The notes under the pieces were generated by a model. The model was not told the origin of the DNA. It saw nothing but the letters and a program-made list of their open reading frames with translations, and did no database searches. This document shows, one piece after another, positions 51,146 to 60,482 of a stretch of DNA of 64,000 bases. Every line of letters begins with the position of its first letter. Positions within the stretch are counted from its first letter, which is position 1. Source of the stretch: Streptosporangium pseudovulgare (lineage in GTDB: Bacteria; Actinomycetota; Actinomycetes; Streptosporangiales; Streptosporangiaceae); the NCBI RefSeq assembly GCF_014648055.1, contig NZ_BMQJ01000011.1:62001-126000 (forward strand), given 5' to 3'. Both the position numbers and the translations under genes were made by a program.

Positions 51146-51406
51146 ATGACCGAGGAGAACCAGGAAGGACTGGACCCCCGGGGACGGCCGATGGTCCCGA
51201 CGACGCCGCGGGACGTGGTCTACATCCGGCTGGCGTCGTTCGCGCTGATACCGATCGTGATTCTCGCCGTGTTCGGCTTCGCGACCGGCACCTCGTGGCT
51301 GGTCATCGCCGCCGTGGTCCTCGCGGTGATAGCGATCGCGTTCATCGTGGTCGGTGTCCGCCGCCAGTCACGGAGGCCCGGCTCGACCACGGAGGAGGCG
51401 GGCTGA
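51146..51406 (+). CDS. Small two-TM membrane protein
   Basis: 86-residue protein with two hydrophobic helices (about 29-48 and 51-69), hairpin topology and charged ends. ATG 51146 follows GGAGGGGAG. Third small gene in a row on this strand (after 50337 and 50706), with about 50 bases of gap. I do not recognise the family. Confidence 0.7.
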   Translation: MTEENQEGLDPRGRPMVPTTPRDVVYIRLASFALIPIVILAVFGFATGTSWLVIAAVVLAVIAIAFIVVGVRRQSRRPGSTTEEAG

Positions 51407-51485
51407 GGCGGCGCGCCTGGCGGCGGCTTCGGGAGGCGGACGGCCTTCCCGGGGCCGCCGACGCTTTTCCGCAGCGCTTTTCCAC

Positions 51486-51608
51486 GGGGAGACCGCGCCG
51501 TACGGAGAAACCGCGCCGTACGGGGAGACCACGCCGTACGAGGAACCGCGCCGTACGAGGAACCGCGCCGTACGAGGAACCGCGCCGTGCGAAGGGCCAA
51601 GCCGTACG
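51486..51608. repeat. 17/18-bp tandem repeat around CGCGCCGTACG
   Basis: Seven units such as GAGGAACCGCGCCGTAC, with variants GGAGAAACCGCGCCGTAC and GAAGGGCCAAGCCGTAC. It fills the gap between the small membrane protein and the convergent ROK gene. No coding function is evident. Confidence 0.8.
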
Positions 51609-51613
51609 GAGGA

Positions 51614-52783
51614 TCAGAGGGCGGCGTCGACCGCCTCGGGCGACAGGATGTGGTCGAGGACCATGTGGGCGCAGCCGACGATGCCCGCGCCCGGGCCGAG
51701 GCGGCTGCGCTCGATCCGCAGGTTGCGGGTGGACAGGGCGGTGGAGCGTCGGTGGACGACCTCCCGCACGCCCGACACCAGCGGCTGGAACGCCTCGGCG
51801 ACGTCGCCGCCCAGGACGACCACGGCGGGGTTGAGCAGGTTGACCGCGGTGGCGACGACCTCGCCGAGCATCCGGGCGGCGTTGCGGACGACGGCCATGG
51901 TCTCGGCGTCCCCGGCGCGGACCAGGCTGACCACGTCCGCCAGTGACGCCACCTGGTAGCCGCGGTCGCGCAGGTCGCGCAGGATGGCGGTGCCGCTGGC
52001 CACCGAGTCGACGCAGTCGACGTTGCCGCACCGGCACAGCACTCCCCCGCCGTCGCGGACCGGGATGTGCCCGATCTCCCCGGCCGCGCCCAGCGCCCCG
52101 CGCAGGATCTCCCCGCCCGCGATGACGCCGGCGCCGATGCGGGTGGAGACCTTGATGAACAGCAGGTCGTCGGCGTCCCCGGCGTAGGCCGCGCGGTGCT
52201 CGCCGATCGCGATGACGTTCACGTCATTGTCGAGGAAGACCTGGACGGGGAAGCGCTCGGCGATGATCGGCGGGATGGCGACGCCGGTCCAGTTCGCCAT
52301 GATCCGGGCGCTCTCGGTACGGCCGGCCGCGAACTCGACCGTCGCGGGGACGCCCAGGCCGACGCCGCGCACCTGGGACAGGGGCCGGTCGCCGAGCAGT
52401 TCGGCCCAGGTGTCCATGACCAGGGGCAGGACGGTGTCCGGGCCCTCCTCCACGTCCACGGCGAGGCTCACGCCGTCCAGCCGCCGCCCGGCGAGGTCGC
52501 AGACGGCGATCTGCGCACGGCTGGCGCCCAGGGATGCGACGAGGACGACGCCGCCCGCGGCGTTGAAGACGAGCCGGGTGGGCGGGCGGCCGCCGGTGGA
52601 GGGCCCCTCGCTGTCCTCCACGACGAGCCCGTGGTCCAGCAGCTCGGTGACGCGCAGCGAGACGGCCGGTCGGGACAGGCCGGTGACCCGGCCGATGTCG
52701 GCGCGCGTGACGGCTTCACCAGCGCGGATGAGGCGGAGCACCTCACCGCTGGTGGCGAGGGCGGCAGCGGGACGACGAGGCAT
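51614..52783 (-). CDS. ROK-family transcriptional regulator
   Basis: 389-residue ROK repressor. The N-terminal winged helix (about 10-70) has TRADIGRVTGLSRPAVSLR. The sugar-kinase-like ROK domain has DLAGRRLDGVS, the VRGVGLGVPATVEF stretch, EIGHIPV and the zinc motif CRCGNVDCVDS. ROK regulators bind sugars or sugar phosphates. It is divergent from zwf, with repeated AACTCCG half-sites between, so it most likely controls the Entner-Doudoroff operon according to glucose or a glucose-derived signal. Confidence 0.92.
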   Translation of the reverse strand: MPRRPAAALATSGEVLRLIRAGEAVTRADIGRVTGLSRPAVSLRVTELLDHGLVVEDSEGPSTGGRPPTRLVFNAAGGVVLVASLGASRAQIAVCDLAGRRLDGVSLAVDVEEGPDTVLPLVMDTWAELLGDRPLSQVRGVGLGVPATVEFAAGRTESARIMANWTGVAIPPIIAERFPVQVFLDNDVNVIAIGEHRAAYAGDADDLLFIKVSTRIGAGVIAGGEILRGALGAAGEIGHIPVRDGGGVLCRCGNVDCVDSVASGTAILRDLRDRGYQVASLADVVSLVRAGDAETMAVVRNAARMLGEVVATAVNLLNPAVVVLGGDVAEAFQPLVSGVREVVHRRSTALSTRNLRIERSRLGPGAGIVGCAHMVLDHILSPEAVDAAL

Positions 52784-52800
52784 CGGTCAAGTGAACCACA

Positions 52801-52854
52801 CGGAGTTATGGAACCAAAACTCCGAGCTTTCTCATCTCAAATTACAAAACTCCG
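52801..52854. promoter_or_regulatory. Probable ROK operator (CGGAGTT/AACTCCG)
   Basis: CGGAGTT (52801-52807) and AACTCCG (52818-52824) form a perfect inverted repeat with a 10-base spacer. A third half-site, AAACTCCG, lies at 52847-52854. The region between ROK (start 52783) and zwf (start 52929) is otherwise AT-rich, consistent with divergent promoters. Confidence 0.6.
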
Positions 52855-52928
52855 CTTGTGTGAAGCGCAAGATGTGGCTACTGTCCGATCCATCCCCTAA
52901 TCCGGTAGATCACTACGGAGCAATCCTC

Positions 52929-54404
52929 ATGTCCGAGACCCCGCGGCCCGCCGACCTGATCGTCTTCGGCGGCACAGGCGACCTCTCCATGCGGAAGCTC
53001 CTGCCCGCGCTGTATCACTGTGACCGCGACGACCGCCTGGCCCCCGAGACCCGCATCATCACGATGTCCCGGGGCGGGCTCGACGACGCCGACTTCCGCG
53101 GCAAGGTGGACGCCGAGGTGCGCGGCTATGTCCCGGCGGACGACCACGCCACCTGGCAGCGCTTCCTGGGCCGCCTGCACCACGTCTCCATCGACGTCGG
53201 CGGCCAGGACACCGAGGGCTGGTCGCGCACCGCCCGCCTGCTCGCCGGGCACGAGGAACGCGACCGGATCTTCTACCTCGCCAGCCCGCCCATGACGTTC
53301 GGCCCGTTCTGCCGCGAGCTGCACCGGGCCGGCCTGGTCACCCCCGCCTCGCGGGTGGTGCTGGAGAAGCCGCTGGGCCGCGACCTGGCCAGCGCCCAGC
53401 GGATCAACGACGAGGTCGGCGCGATCTTCGACGAGCGGCAGATCTACCGGATCGACCACTACCTGGGCAAGGAGACGGTCCAGAACCTCCTGGTGCTGCG
53501 GTTCGCCAACGCGTTCCTGGAGCCGATCTGGAACTCCCTGTGGATCGACCACGTCCAGATCACCGCCGCCGAGACCGTGGGCACCCCTGGCCGCCGCGGC
53601 TACTACGACCACGCGGGCGCGCTGCGCGACATGGTGCAGAACCACCTGCTGCAGCTGCTGTGCCTGGTGGCGATGGAGCCCCCGTCACGCAACGACCGGG
53701 AGTCGATCCGCGACGAGAAGGTCAAGGTCCTGCAGTCGCTGCGGCCGATCGTCGGCGGCGAGGTCGACCGGTTCACCGTCCGCGGCCAGTACACGGCGGG
53801 CGAGTGCGACGGCGTCCGGGTGCCGGGCTACCTCGACGAGCCCGACAGCACCGCGCCCACCGAGGCCTCCCGCCGGGTGGAGACCTTCGCCGCGATCCGC
53901 GCCGAGGTGAAGAACTGGCGCTGGGCGGGCGTGCCGTTCTACCTGCGCACCGGCAAGCGCATGCCGTACCGGTCCACGGAGATCGTGGTGCAGTTCAAGG
54001 ACGTGCCCCACTCGATCTTCCCGGGCAGCGCGCCCAACCGGCTGGTGCTGCGGCTGCAGCCGAGCGAGGGCATCCGGCTGCACCTGATGGCCAAGGAGCC
54101 GGGCGCGGGCGAGGTGGCGCTCAAGCCGGTCCCGCTCAGCCTCAGCTTCGCCGAGACCTTCACCTCCCGGGTGCCCGAGGCCTACGAGCGGCTGCTCATG
54201 GACGTCCTCGCCGGCAACCCGACGCTGTTCATGCGGCGTGACGAGGTGGAGGCCGCCTGGCGGTGGATCGACCCGATCCTGCACGAGTGGGAGGCGCAGG
54301 GCGCCGCGCCCGAGCCGTATCCGGCGGGCAGCCCCGGCCCGGCCGGGGCGCACGAGCTGGTGCTGCGCAGCGGCCGCTACTGGTACGAGGACGACCTCGC
54401 GTGA
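52929..54404 (+). CDS. zwf: Glucose-6-phosphate 1-dehydrogenase
   Basis: 491-residue NAD(P)-dependent glucose-6-phosphate dehydrogenase. The coenzyme loop is IVFGGTGDLSMRKL, the active-site motif is RIDHYLGKETVQNLL (D176, H177), VVLEKPLGRDLASA is the sugar-phosphate region and FYLRTGKRM is also conserved. It makes 6-phosphogluconolactone, the entry to the Entner-Doudoroff and pentose phosphate routes. It is the first gene of the zwf-edd-glk-eda operon. There is no lactonase gene in the operon; that step may be supplied elsewhere or be spontaneous. Confidence 0.96.
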   Translation: MSETPRPADLIVFGGTGDLSMRKLLPALYHCDRDDRLAPETRIITMSRGGLDDADFRGKVDAEVRGYVPADDHATWQRFLGRLHHVSIDVGGQDTEGWSRTARLLAGHEERDRIFYLASPPMTFGPFCRELHRAGLVTPASRVVLEKPLGRDLASAQRINDEVGAIFDERQIYRIDHYLGKETVQNLLVLRFANAFLEPIWNSLWIDHVQITAAETVGTPGRRGYYDHAGALRDMVQNHLLQLLCLVAMEPPSRNDRESIRDEKVKVLQSLRPIVGGEVDRFTVRGQYTAGECDGVRVPGYLDEPDSTAPTEASRRVETFAAIRAEVKNWRWAGVPFYLRTGKRMPYRSTEIVVQFKDVPHSIFPGSAPNRLVLRLQPSEGIRLHLMAKEPGAGEVALKPVPLSLSFAETFTSRVPEAYERLLMDVLAGNPTLFMRRDEVEAAWRWIDPILHEWEAQGAAPEPYPAGSPGPAGAHELVLRSGRYWYEDDLA

Positions 54405-54405
54405 C

Positions 54406-54506
54406 CGGCCGCCGCACCCCCGCTGGACGCCCCGCGTGAGGAGCCTTCCGTGACCGATCGCCGCACCCGCCGCGAGGCGCCCCAGGTGAGGAGCCTTCCG
54501 TGACCG
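54406..54506 (+). repeat. 50-bp tandem duplication between zwf and edd
   Basis: GTGAGGAGCCTTCCGTGACC occurs at 54436-54455 and again at 54486-54505, exactly 50 bases apart. GACCG.CCGCACC text recurs around each copy and at 54406. Each copy contains GAGGAG before a GTG, so the duplication also multiplies possible ribosome sites and start codons ahead of edd. Confidence 0.75.
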
Positions 54507-54562
54507 GCCGCACCGACCCCGGACGCACCGACCCCCGACCCGACGACGACGAAGGAGGCCGG

Positions 54563-56464
54563 GTGAACCCCGTCATCCAGGAGATCACCGACCGCCTGAT
54601 CGAGCGCAGCCGCGCCAGCCGTACCGCCTACCTGGCGCGGATCGACGCCGAGGCCGAGGAGGCCCGCCGGCGCGGACCGGCCCGCTCCTCTCTGGGCTGC
54701 GCCAACCTGGCCCACGGCTTCGCCGCCGCCCCGGGAGCCGACAAGCTCGACCTCCGGGCCTCGGTCAAGCCGGGCGTGGCGATCGTGTCGAGCTACAACG
54801 ACATGCTGTCGGCGCACCAGCCGTACGAGACCTACCCGGCGATCCTCAAGGCGGCCGTCCGTACGGCGGGCGGCGTGGCGCAGTTCGCCGGCGGCGTGCC
54901 CGCCATGTGCGACGGCATCACCCAGGGCCGCCCGGGCATGGAGCTGTCGCTCTACAGCCGCGAGGTCATCGCGATGGCCACGGCGATCGCGCTCTCCCAC
55001 GACATGTTCGACGCCTCCCTCATGCTGGGCGTCTGCGACAAGATCGTGCCGGGTCTGCTGATCGGCGCGCTGCACTTCGGCCACCTGCCGGCCGTGTTCG
55101 TCCCGGCGGGGCCGATGGGCTCCGGTCTGCCCAACAAGGTCAAGGCGCGCACCCGGCAGCTGTTCGCCGAGGGCAAGGTCGGCAAGGACGAGCTGCTGGA
55201 CGCCGAGGCGCGGTCGTACCACTCCCCCGGCACCTGCACCTTCTACGGCACCGCCAACTCCAACCAGGTCATGATCGAGGTCATGGGCCTGCACCTGCCG
55301 GGCGCGACCTTCGTCAACCCCCGCACCGAGCTGCGCCAGGCGCTGACCGAGGCGGCCGGGCGGCGGGCGGTGGCGCTGACCGCGCACGGCGCCGAGTACA
55401 CCCCCGTGGGCCGGGTCGTCGACGAGAAGGCGATCGTCAACGCCTGCGTGGCGCTGCTGGCCACCGGCGGCTCGACCAACCACACCATGCACCTCGTCGC
55501 GATCGCCGCGGCGGCCGGCATCGAGCTGCTCTGGGACGACCTGGCCGCCCTGTCGAAGGCGGTGCCGCTGCTGACCCGCATGTACCCCAACGGGCAGGCC
55601 GACGTGAACCACTTCCAGGCCGCCGGCGGCATGCAGGTGCTCATCGGCGAGCTGCTGGATGCCGGGCTGCTGCACCGCGACGTGCTGACGATCGCCGGGC
55701 GCGGGCTGGACCACTACCGCTCGGCCCCGGCGCTCAAGGACGGCGAGCTGGTCTGGGAGGAGCGCACCGAGGGCAGCGCCGACCCCGACGTGCTGCGGCC
55801 GGTCGGCGACGCGTTCTCCCCCGACGGCGGTATCCACATGCTCGACGGCAACCTGGGCCGCGCGGTCAGCAAGGTCTCGGCGGTCAGGCCCGAGCACCTG
55901 GTCGTCGAGGCCCCGGCGAAGGTCTTCGACGACCAGCTCGACCTGCTGCGCGCCTTCGAGGCGGGCGAACTGGACGGGCAGGACTTCGTCGCGGTCATCC
56001 GCTACCAGGGTCCCAGCGCGAACGGCATGCCGGAGCTGCACAAGCTCACCCCGCCGCTGGCGGTGCTGCTGGACCGCGGGCAGCGGGTGGCGATCGTCAC
56101 CGACGGCCGCATGTCCGGCGCGTCGGGCAAGGTCCCGGCCGCCATCCACCTGTCGCCCGAGGCCGCCCACGGCGGACCGATCGCGCTGGTCCGCGACGGC
56201 GACCCGATCCGCCTGGACTCCGCCGCGGGCACCCTGGAGCTGCTGGTGCCCGCCGAGGAGCTGGCCGCCCGCACGCCGCAGGGCGCCCCGCTCAGCGACG
56301 CCCAGTGGGTCGGCACCGGCCGTGAGCTGTTCGCCGCGTTCCGCCGTACGGCCGGCCCCGCCGAGCGCGGCGCCGGGATCTTCGCGCTGAACGGCCGCGC
56401 CGAGAGCCTCGCCGACGGCGCCGGCGCGGCCGGGAGCACGGCCGCCGCGGGGGACGCCCGGTGA
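54563..56464 (+). CDS. edd: Phosphogluconate dehydratase
   Basis: 633-residue dehydratase of the IlvD/Edd family. Family text: [46 protein letters not shown] (Cys ligand), [17 protein letters not shown] (Cys ligand), [23 protein letters not shown] and [16 protein letters not shown]. It carries an iron-sulfur cluster and turns 6-phosphogluconate into KDPG. I chose GTG 54563 because GGAGG lies 5 bases upstream; earlier GTGs lie within the 50-bp duplication. Its stop overlaps the glk start (GTGA). Confidence 0.96.
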   Translation: MNPVIQEITDRLIERSRASRTAYLARIDAEAEEARRRGPARSSLGCANLAHGFAAAPGADKLDLRASVKPGVAIVSSYNDMLSAHQPYETYPAILKAAVRTAGGVAQFAGGVPAMCDGITQGRPGMELSLYSREVIAMATAIALSHDMFDASLMLGVCDKIVPGLLIGALHFGHLPAVFVPAGPMGSGLPNKVKARTRQLFAEGKVGKDELLDAEARSYHSPGTCTFYGTANSNQVMIEVMGLHLPGATFVNPRTELRQALTEAAGRRAVALTAHGAEYTPVGRVVDEKAIVNACVALLATGGSTNHTMHLVAIAAAAGIELLWDDLAALSKAVPLLTRMYPNGQADVNHFQAAGGMQVLIGELLDAGLLHRDVLTIAGRGLDHYRSAPALKDGELVWEERTEGSADPDVLRPVGDAFSPDGGIHMLDGNLGRAVSKVSAVRPEHLVVEAPAKVFDDQLDLLRAFEAGELDGQDFVAVIRYQGPSANGMPELHKLTPPLAVLLDRGQRVAIVTDGRMSGASGKVPAAIHLSPEAAHGGPIALVRDGDPIRLDSAAGTLELLVPAEELAARTPQGAPLSDAQWVGTGRELFAAFRRTAGPAERGAGIFALNGRAESLADGAGAAGSTAAAGDAR

Positions 56465-57444
56465 ACCTCCCCTGGCTCGTCGCCGACGTCGGCGGCACCA
56501 ACGCCCGGTTCGGCCTGGTCACCGAACCGGGGCGGGGACCCGGCTCGGTGGCCGTGCTCGCCGTCGCCGACCACGCCGGGCTCCCCGAGGCCGTGACCGC
56601 CTACCTCGCCGAGCACGCGGACGGGGCCCGGCCGGAGGCGGCGTGCGTCGCGATCGCCGGACCGGTCGAGGGCGACCGCTACCGGCTCACCAACGCCGGG
56701 TGGGCGGGGTCGGTCCGCGACCTGGGCATCCCGCACGTCGAACTGGTCAACGACTTCGAGGCGCTGGCCGCGTCCCTGCCGCATCTGCCGGCCGCGGAGC
56801 TGGTCGGCCTAGGCGGTCCCGCGCCCGGGCACGGCGTCAAGGTCGTGCTGGGCCCGGGGACGGGCCTCGGCGTGGCGGGCCTGGTGCCCGCGGCCGAGGG
56901 CTGGATACCGGTGCCCGGCGAGGGCGGCCACGTCACCGTGCCGGTCCTGGACGAGCGCGACCACGAGATCGTCCGGGCGCTGCGCGCCGAGGGGATGGGC
57001 CACGTGGTGGCCGAGCACCTGCTGTCGGGGCCGGGGCTGGCCCGGTTGCACCACGCCCTCGCGCTGGTGCGCGGCGTCGAGGCGCCGCGGCTGGCCGCCT
57101 CGGACATCGTGGCCAGGATGGACGACTCGCTGTGCGCGGAGACCGTCGAGGTCTTCTGCGGAATGCTCGGCACCTTCGCCGGGAACGTCGCGCTGACCCT
57201 GGGCGCCCGCGGCGGCGTCTACCTGGGCGGCGGGGTGCTGCCGCGCATCGTGGAGCGGGTCCGCGCCAGCGACTTCCGCCGCCGGTTCGAGGCCGCCCCC
57301 ACCATGACCGGCTATCTTTCGGGCATCGCCACCTCGCTGATCGTCTCCCCGCAGCCCGCGCTGCTCGGGGCCGCGGCCTGGCTGGGCCAGCGCCTGGCCG
57401 CCGCGCCGAAGTCGTCGAAGCCATCGAAGTTGGAGTACGCATGA
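56461..57444 (+). CDS. glk: Glucokinase (Glk type)
   Basis: 327-residue glucokinase of the non-ROK bacterial Glk family. The phosphate loop is [15 protein letters not shown] at the N-terminus, with [12 protein letters not shown] (catalytic Asp region), [22 protein letters not shown] and [14 protein letters not shown]. It phosphorylates glucose with ATP, feeding zwf. It overlaps edd (GTGA) and eda (ATGA), so the three are coupled. Presence in the operon indicates that free glucose, not PTS-delivered glucose phosphate, is the expected substrate. Confidence 0.95.
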   Translation: MNLPWLVADVGGTNARFGLVTEPGRGPGSVAVLAVADHAGLPEAVTAYLAEHADGARPEAACVAIAGPVEGDRYRLTNAGWAGSVRDLGIPHVELVNDFEALAASLPHLPAAELVGLGGPAPGHGVKVVLGPGTGLGVAGLVPAAEGWIPVPGEGGHVTVPVLDERDHEIVRALRAEGMGHVVAEHLLSGPGLARLHHALALVRGVEAPRLAASDIVARMDDSLCAETVEVFCGMLGTFAGNVALTLGARGGVYLGGGVLPRIVERVRASDFRRRFEAAPTMTGYLSGIATSLIVSPQPALLGAAAWLGQRLAAAPKSSKPSKLEYA

Positions 57445-58052
57445 GCCTGCTGGACATCGCCCCGGTGATCCCGGTCGTCGTGATCGACGACCCGGAGACC
57501 GCCGTCCCCCTGGCGCGGGCCCTGGCGGCGGGCGGCCTGCCCGTCATCGAGGTGACCCTCCGTACGGCCTGCGCGCTGGACGCCGTCGCGCGGATCGCCG
57601 CCGAGGTGCCCGAGGCGGTCGTCGGGGCGGGCACCGTCCGCACGCCCGCCGACGTGACCGCCTCGGTGGCGGCCGGCGCCAGGTTCCTGGTCAGCCCGGG
57701 GAGCACCCCGAGGCTCCTGGACGCCATGGAGGAGGGCGGCATCCCGTTCCTTCCCGGCGCGGCGACCTCCTCCGAGGTCATGGCTCTGGCCGAGCGCGGG
57801 CTGACGGAGATGAAGTTCTTCCCGGCCGAGGCCGCCGGCGGCGTGCCCTACCTGAAGTCGCTGGGCGGGCCGCTGCCCGAGGTGCGGTTCTGCCCGACGG
57901 GCGGGATCAGGCTCCAGACCGCGCCGGAGTATCTGGCGCTGGCGAACGTCGGGTGCGTGGGCGGGACCTGGCTCACCCCGGCCGACGCGCTGGCGGCCGG
58001 TGACTACGCCCGGATCGAGAAGCTCGCCGCCGAGGCGGCCGCGCTCCGCTAG
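57441..58052 (+). CDS. eda: KDPG aldolase
   Basis: 203-residue class I aldolase. The Schiff-base Lys is K125 in EMKFFPAEAAGG; the catalytic Glu is in VIEVTLRT; VGAGTVRTPADV and FCPTGGI bind phosphate. It splits 2-keto-3-deoxy-6-phosphogluconate to pyruvate and glyceraldehyde 3-phosphate. It is the last gene of the Entner-Doudoroff operon, overlapping glk by ATGA. A strong hairpin lies about 290 bases downstream. Confidence 0.96.
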   Translation: MSLLDIAPVIPVVVIDDPETAVPLARALAAGGLPVIEVTLRTACALDAVARIAAEVPEAVVGAGTVRTPADVTASVAAGARFLVSPGSTPRLLDAMEEGGIPFLPGAATSSEVMALAERGLTEMKFFPAEAAGGVPYLKSLGGPLPEVRFCPTGGIRLQTAPEYLALANVGCVGGTWLTPADALAAGDYARIEKLAAEAAALR

Positions 58053-58407
58053 CCGTACGGCCGGCGCCCGGCGGAGCCCCGGAGCCCGGAGCCGGTCCGG
58101 CGGAGCCCCGCACCGGCTCGCCGGGCCGGGGACCCGGCGCATGAGACCCGCGCGGACCCCCTCCCTGGTCCGCGCACGGGCCATGAGGCACCGTGACCCG
58201 GTGCGCCTCTCATGGGATCGAGGCCCGCGTCCGCCCACCCGGCGGTCGCGGGCCGCCCCTTTTCCCGCCTCCCCCCGCTTCTCCCTCCGCGGGGGCGGGC
58301 CGGTCTCCGGCCCCTGGGCCTGACCGGCGGATCCACGCCCGCGGCACGGAACCGGCCGTCCCCCGTCATGCGGGGACGGCCGGTTCCGTGCCTTCCGGGC
58401 CCCGGGG
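58053..58407. other. 355-bp intergenic stretch between convergent genes
   Basis: No gene is seen. It contains runs of CCGGAGC-type short repeats (58060-58130) and two hairpins. One, around GAGGCACCGTGACCCGGTGCGCCTC (58181-58205 in parts), is imperfect. The other is the strong terminator listed next. Confidence 0.6.
58344..58391. terminator. 20-bp perfect hairpin, bidirectional terminator
   Basis: GCACGGAACCGGCCGTCCCC (58344-58363) pairs exactly with 58372-58391 across CGTCATGC. It lies between eda and the convergent gene at 58408, and would serve both strands. Confidence 0.8.
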
Positions 58408-58740
58408 TCAGCCGGGCGGGCGGCCCGTCCCCTCTCCGGGGAGGTAGCCGCCGTCGTCGGCGTCGGTCCCGCCCAGGCCGCCGTTCGGGTCCTCCTCGTC
58501 GGAGGAGGACCAGTCCAGGTCGGCGTTCACGGTCCCGGTCTCCCGCGGGGCGTCGGGGCCGCGCCGGGGCTCCTCGTCCTCGTCGCGCCCGGCGGGCCGG
58601 GCGCTGGTCTTCCCCATCGAGGCCGGGCCGATGTCGCCGCCCATGTCGTGCAGCTCGGGGTCGAAGGGCGTCCCCCGGTACTTGCGCAGCTCCTCCTCGC
58701 GCCGCCGGGCGCGCTCTTCCTCGTTCGTCTCCTCGCTCAC
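58408..58740 (-). CDS. Acidic hypothetical protein
   Basis: 110-residue hydrophilic protein. It begins with a Glu/Arg-rich helix (NEEERARRREEELRKYRG), then FDPELHDMGGDIG, then an Asp/Gly/Pro-rich disordered tail. The N-terminal helix may form a short coiled coil. Codon bias supports a real gene. I do not recognise the family. It lies 130 bases downstream of the hemerythrin gene on the same strand. Confidence 0.6.
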   Translation of the reverse strand: MSEETNEEERARRREEELRKYRGTPFDPELHDMGGDIGPASMGKTSARPAGRDEDEEPRRGPDAPRETGTVNADLDWSSSDEEDPNGGLGGTDADDGGYLPGEGTGRPPG

Positions 58741-58867
58741 GGCGCTCTCCTCCCGTGTCGCTTCTTCCCCCTCACCGTTCTGCGGTGCCCAGTCGCCGAT
58801 GTCCGTAACGGGTGTTTCCCGGCATGCCGGAAACGACGGCCGGCGCAGAACCCGATGAGCCGCCGGG

Positions 58868-59452
58868 TCAGTCCTTCCTGCCCATGACGTCGCGGATCAC
58901 GTCGCGGACCCGATCCATGATCGCCAACGGGGTGCCCATCAGCACGTTCTTCGTCGCCGACTCCACCCCCGGGTGCGGGTGGGTCGGGGCCATCGCCTCG
59001 GCGGCCTTCACCCCGGCCGCCATCGCCCGCCGCTCGGCCTCGCTGGTGCGGGCGCGCAGCGCGGTGAACTCGTGGCGCTCCTCGTTCTCGGCGTGGGCGA
59101 GCACGGCCCCGCGCAGCAGCGTGAGGTCGGCGAGGAACCGCGGGTCCTCCACGCCCGCCTCATCCATCCGCAGGAGGAGCCGCTTGGCCTCGTTCTCCTC
59201 CTTCAGGCGGTCGTCCACCACGGCGTCGCCGCCGTCGAGCTTGCGGCGGGCGTAGGGATGGACGATCTCCTCCTCCGCCGTCTCGTGCACGGCCAGCAGC
59301 CGCACCAGCGAGCGGAACGCCTCGGCCCGCCTGTCGGCCGGCGCCCTCTCCACCTCGTCGAACATCTCCCTGATCATGGAATGCTGCAGCAGCAGCAGGT
59401 CCACGACGTCGTTCTCACCCATCAGCTCGGGAACCGGCCGGTCGTCACCCAT
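58868..59452 (-). CDS. Hemerythrin-domain protein
   Basis: 194-residue helical bundle of the hemerythrin HHE family. Iron ligands read along the helices: LLLLQHSMIREMFDEVE, LLAVHETAEEEIVHPYARR and LAHAENEERHEFTAL. It would bind a di-iron site, sensing or carrying oxygen or nitric oxide, or handling iron. ATG 59452 follows GGGAGAGA. The C-terminal 50 residues (from TSEAERRAMAAG) are an extra amphipathic tail. It is probably monocistronic. Confidence 0.88.
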   Translation of the reverse strand: MGDDRPVPELMGENDVVDLLLLQHSMIREMFDEVERAPADRRAEAFRSLVRLLAVHETAEEEIVHPYARRKLDGGDAVVDDRLKEENEAKRLLLRMDEAGVEDPRFLADLTLLRGAVLAHAENEERHEFTALRARTSEAERRAMAAGVKAAEAMAPTHPHPGVESATKNVLMGTPLAIMDRVRDVIRDVMGRKD

Positions 59453-59525
59453 GTTCTCTCCCTCTGTCCACATGCCGCCTACCCCCGCTACCCGGGATCA
59501 CCGCACCGAACGTGGAAAGACACGG

Positions 59526-60482
59526 TCAGGGGGAGGGCGACGCGGGCGGGGTGAGGCGCAGGTCGGCCAGGATCGCGCGGTGGTCGCCGCCCGTCGGCGG
59601 CAGCACCCGGCTGCCGACGGCCGTGAAGCCTCGGGTGAGCACGTGGTCCAGGCGGACCAGCGGCAGCGCCGCGGGCCAGGTGAGCTGCAGGCCGGTGCCC
59701 GCCTTCTCGGCCACGGGCGTGACGGTCGCGGCGAGCGGGCTCAGCGCGCGGTCGGTCGCGGCCGTGTTGAGGTCCCCGGCGACGATGACCCGGGGAGCGG
59801 GGTCGGCCGCGACCGCGCGGGCCAGCGCCGCCATCTCCGCGTTGCGGCGGGCGATGACGGACGGCTCCGGGCGGAAGGAGGTGATGTGGACGGCGTAGAG
59901 GCTCACGTCGCCCCACGGCGTGCGCAGGACGGCGTGCCGGGAGCGCACCACGCCGGGTACGGGCTGCGGCCGGCCGTGGAAGGGGTATCTGCTCCACACG
60001 GCCACGCCGGGGTTGTCGGGGAAGCGGTAGGGCAGGACGGGGTCGATCAGCCGGGCGAAGCCGGGGTCGACCGTCCCGTCGCGCAGCACGGGGTCGTCGC
60101 GCAGCTCGGCGACCACGAGGACGTCCGCGCCGGTGTCCCGCAGGGCGGCGGCGGTGCGGGGCAGGCCGGGGTTGAAGTAGTCGACGTTCTGGTGGACCAC
60201 CCGCAGGTCGCGCGGCCCGGTGACGGGGTCGCGGAGGAAGGCGGGCCCGAAGGCCGCCGCCCAGGTCACGGTCACGGCCAGGGCTCCGGCCAGCGCGGCC
60301 CACGACCGGCGGGCGAGCGCGGCCAGGACGAGGAGCGGCACCGCCAGGCCGAACCAGGGCAGGGCGCTGTCGACGACGTTGCCCAGCCCCCGCCAGTTGG
60401 GCAGCAGCCCGTGCCCCGCGATGAGCAGGGACACCAGGACGCCCGCACCCGCGGCCGGCCCGCCCCGCGTCCACGGCGACAT
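59526..60482 (-). CDS. Membrane endonuclease/exonuclease/phosphatase family protein
   Basis: 318-residue protein. The N-terminus has two to three TM segments (about 10-90). An endonuclease/exonuclease/phosphatase domain follows, with LRVVHQNVDYF (metal Asn), VLVVAELRDD (metal Glu), SLYAVHITSF, VIVAGDLNTAATD (Asp/Asn pair), VRLDHVLT and GDHRAILADL (catalytic Asp-His). All key residues are present. The active domain would lie outside the membrane. Substrate, whether DNA or a phospho-compound such as a lipid, is not known. Confidence 0.87.
   Translation of the reverse strand: MSPWTRGGPAAGAGVLVSLLIAGHGLLPNWRGLGNVVDSALPWFGLAVPLLVLAALARRSWAALAGALAVTVTWAAAFGPAFLRDPVTGPRDLRVVHQNVDYFNPGLPRTAAALRDTGADVLVVAELRDDPVLRDGTVDPGFARLIDPVLPYRFPDNPGVAVWSRYPFHGRPQPVPGVVRSRHAVLRTPWGDVSLYAVHITSFRPEPSVIARRNAEMAALARAVAADPAPRVIVAGDLNTAATDRALSPLAATVTPVAEKAGTGLQLTWPAALPLVRLDHVLTRGFTAVGSRVLPPTGGDHRAILADLRLTPPASPSP

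Noticed and set aside
43874..51608. CRISPR array
   Set aside because: The tandem repeats here have 8, 15 and 17/18-base units without unique spacers, and no cas genes are in the window.
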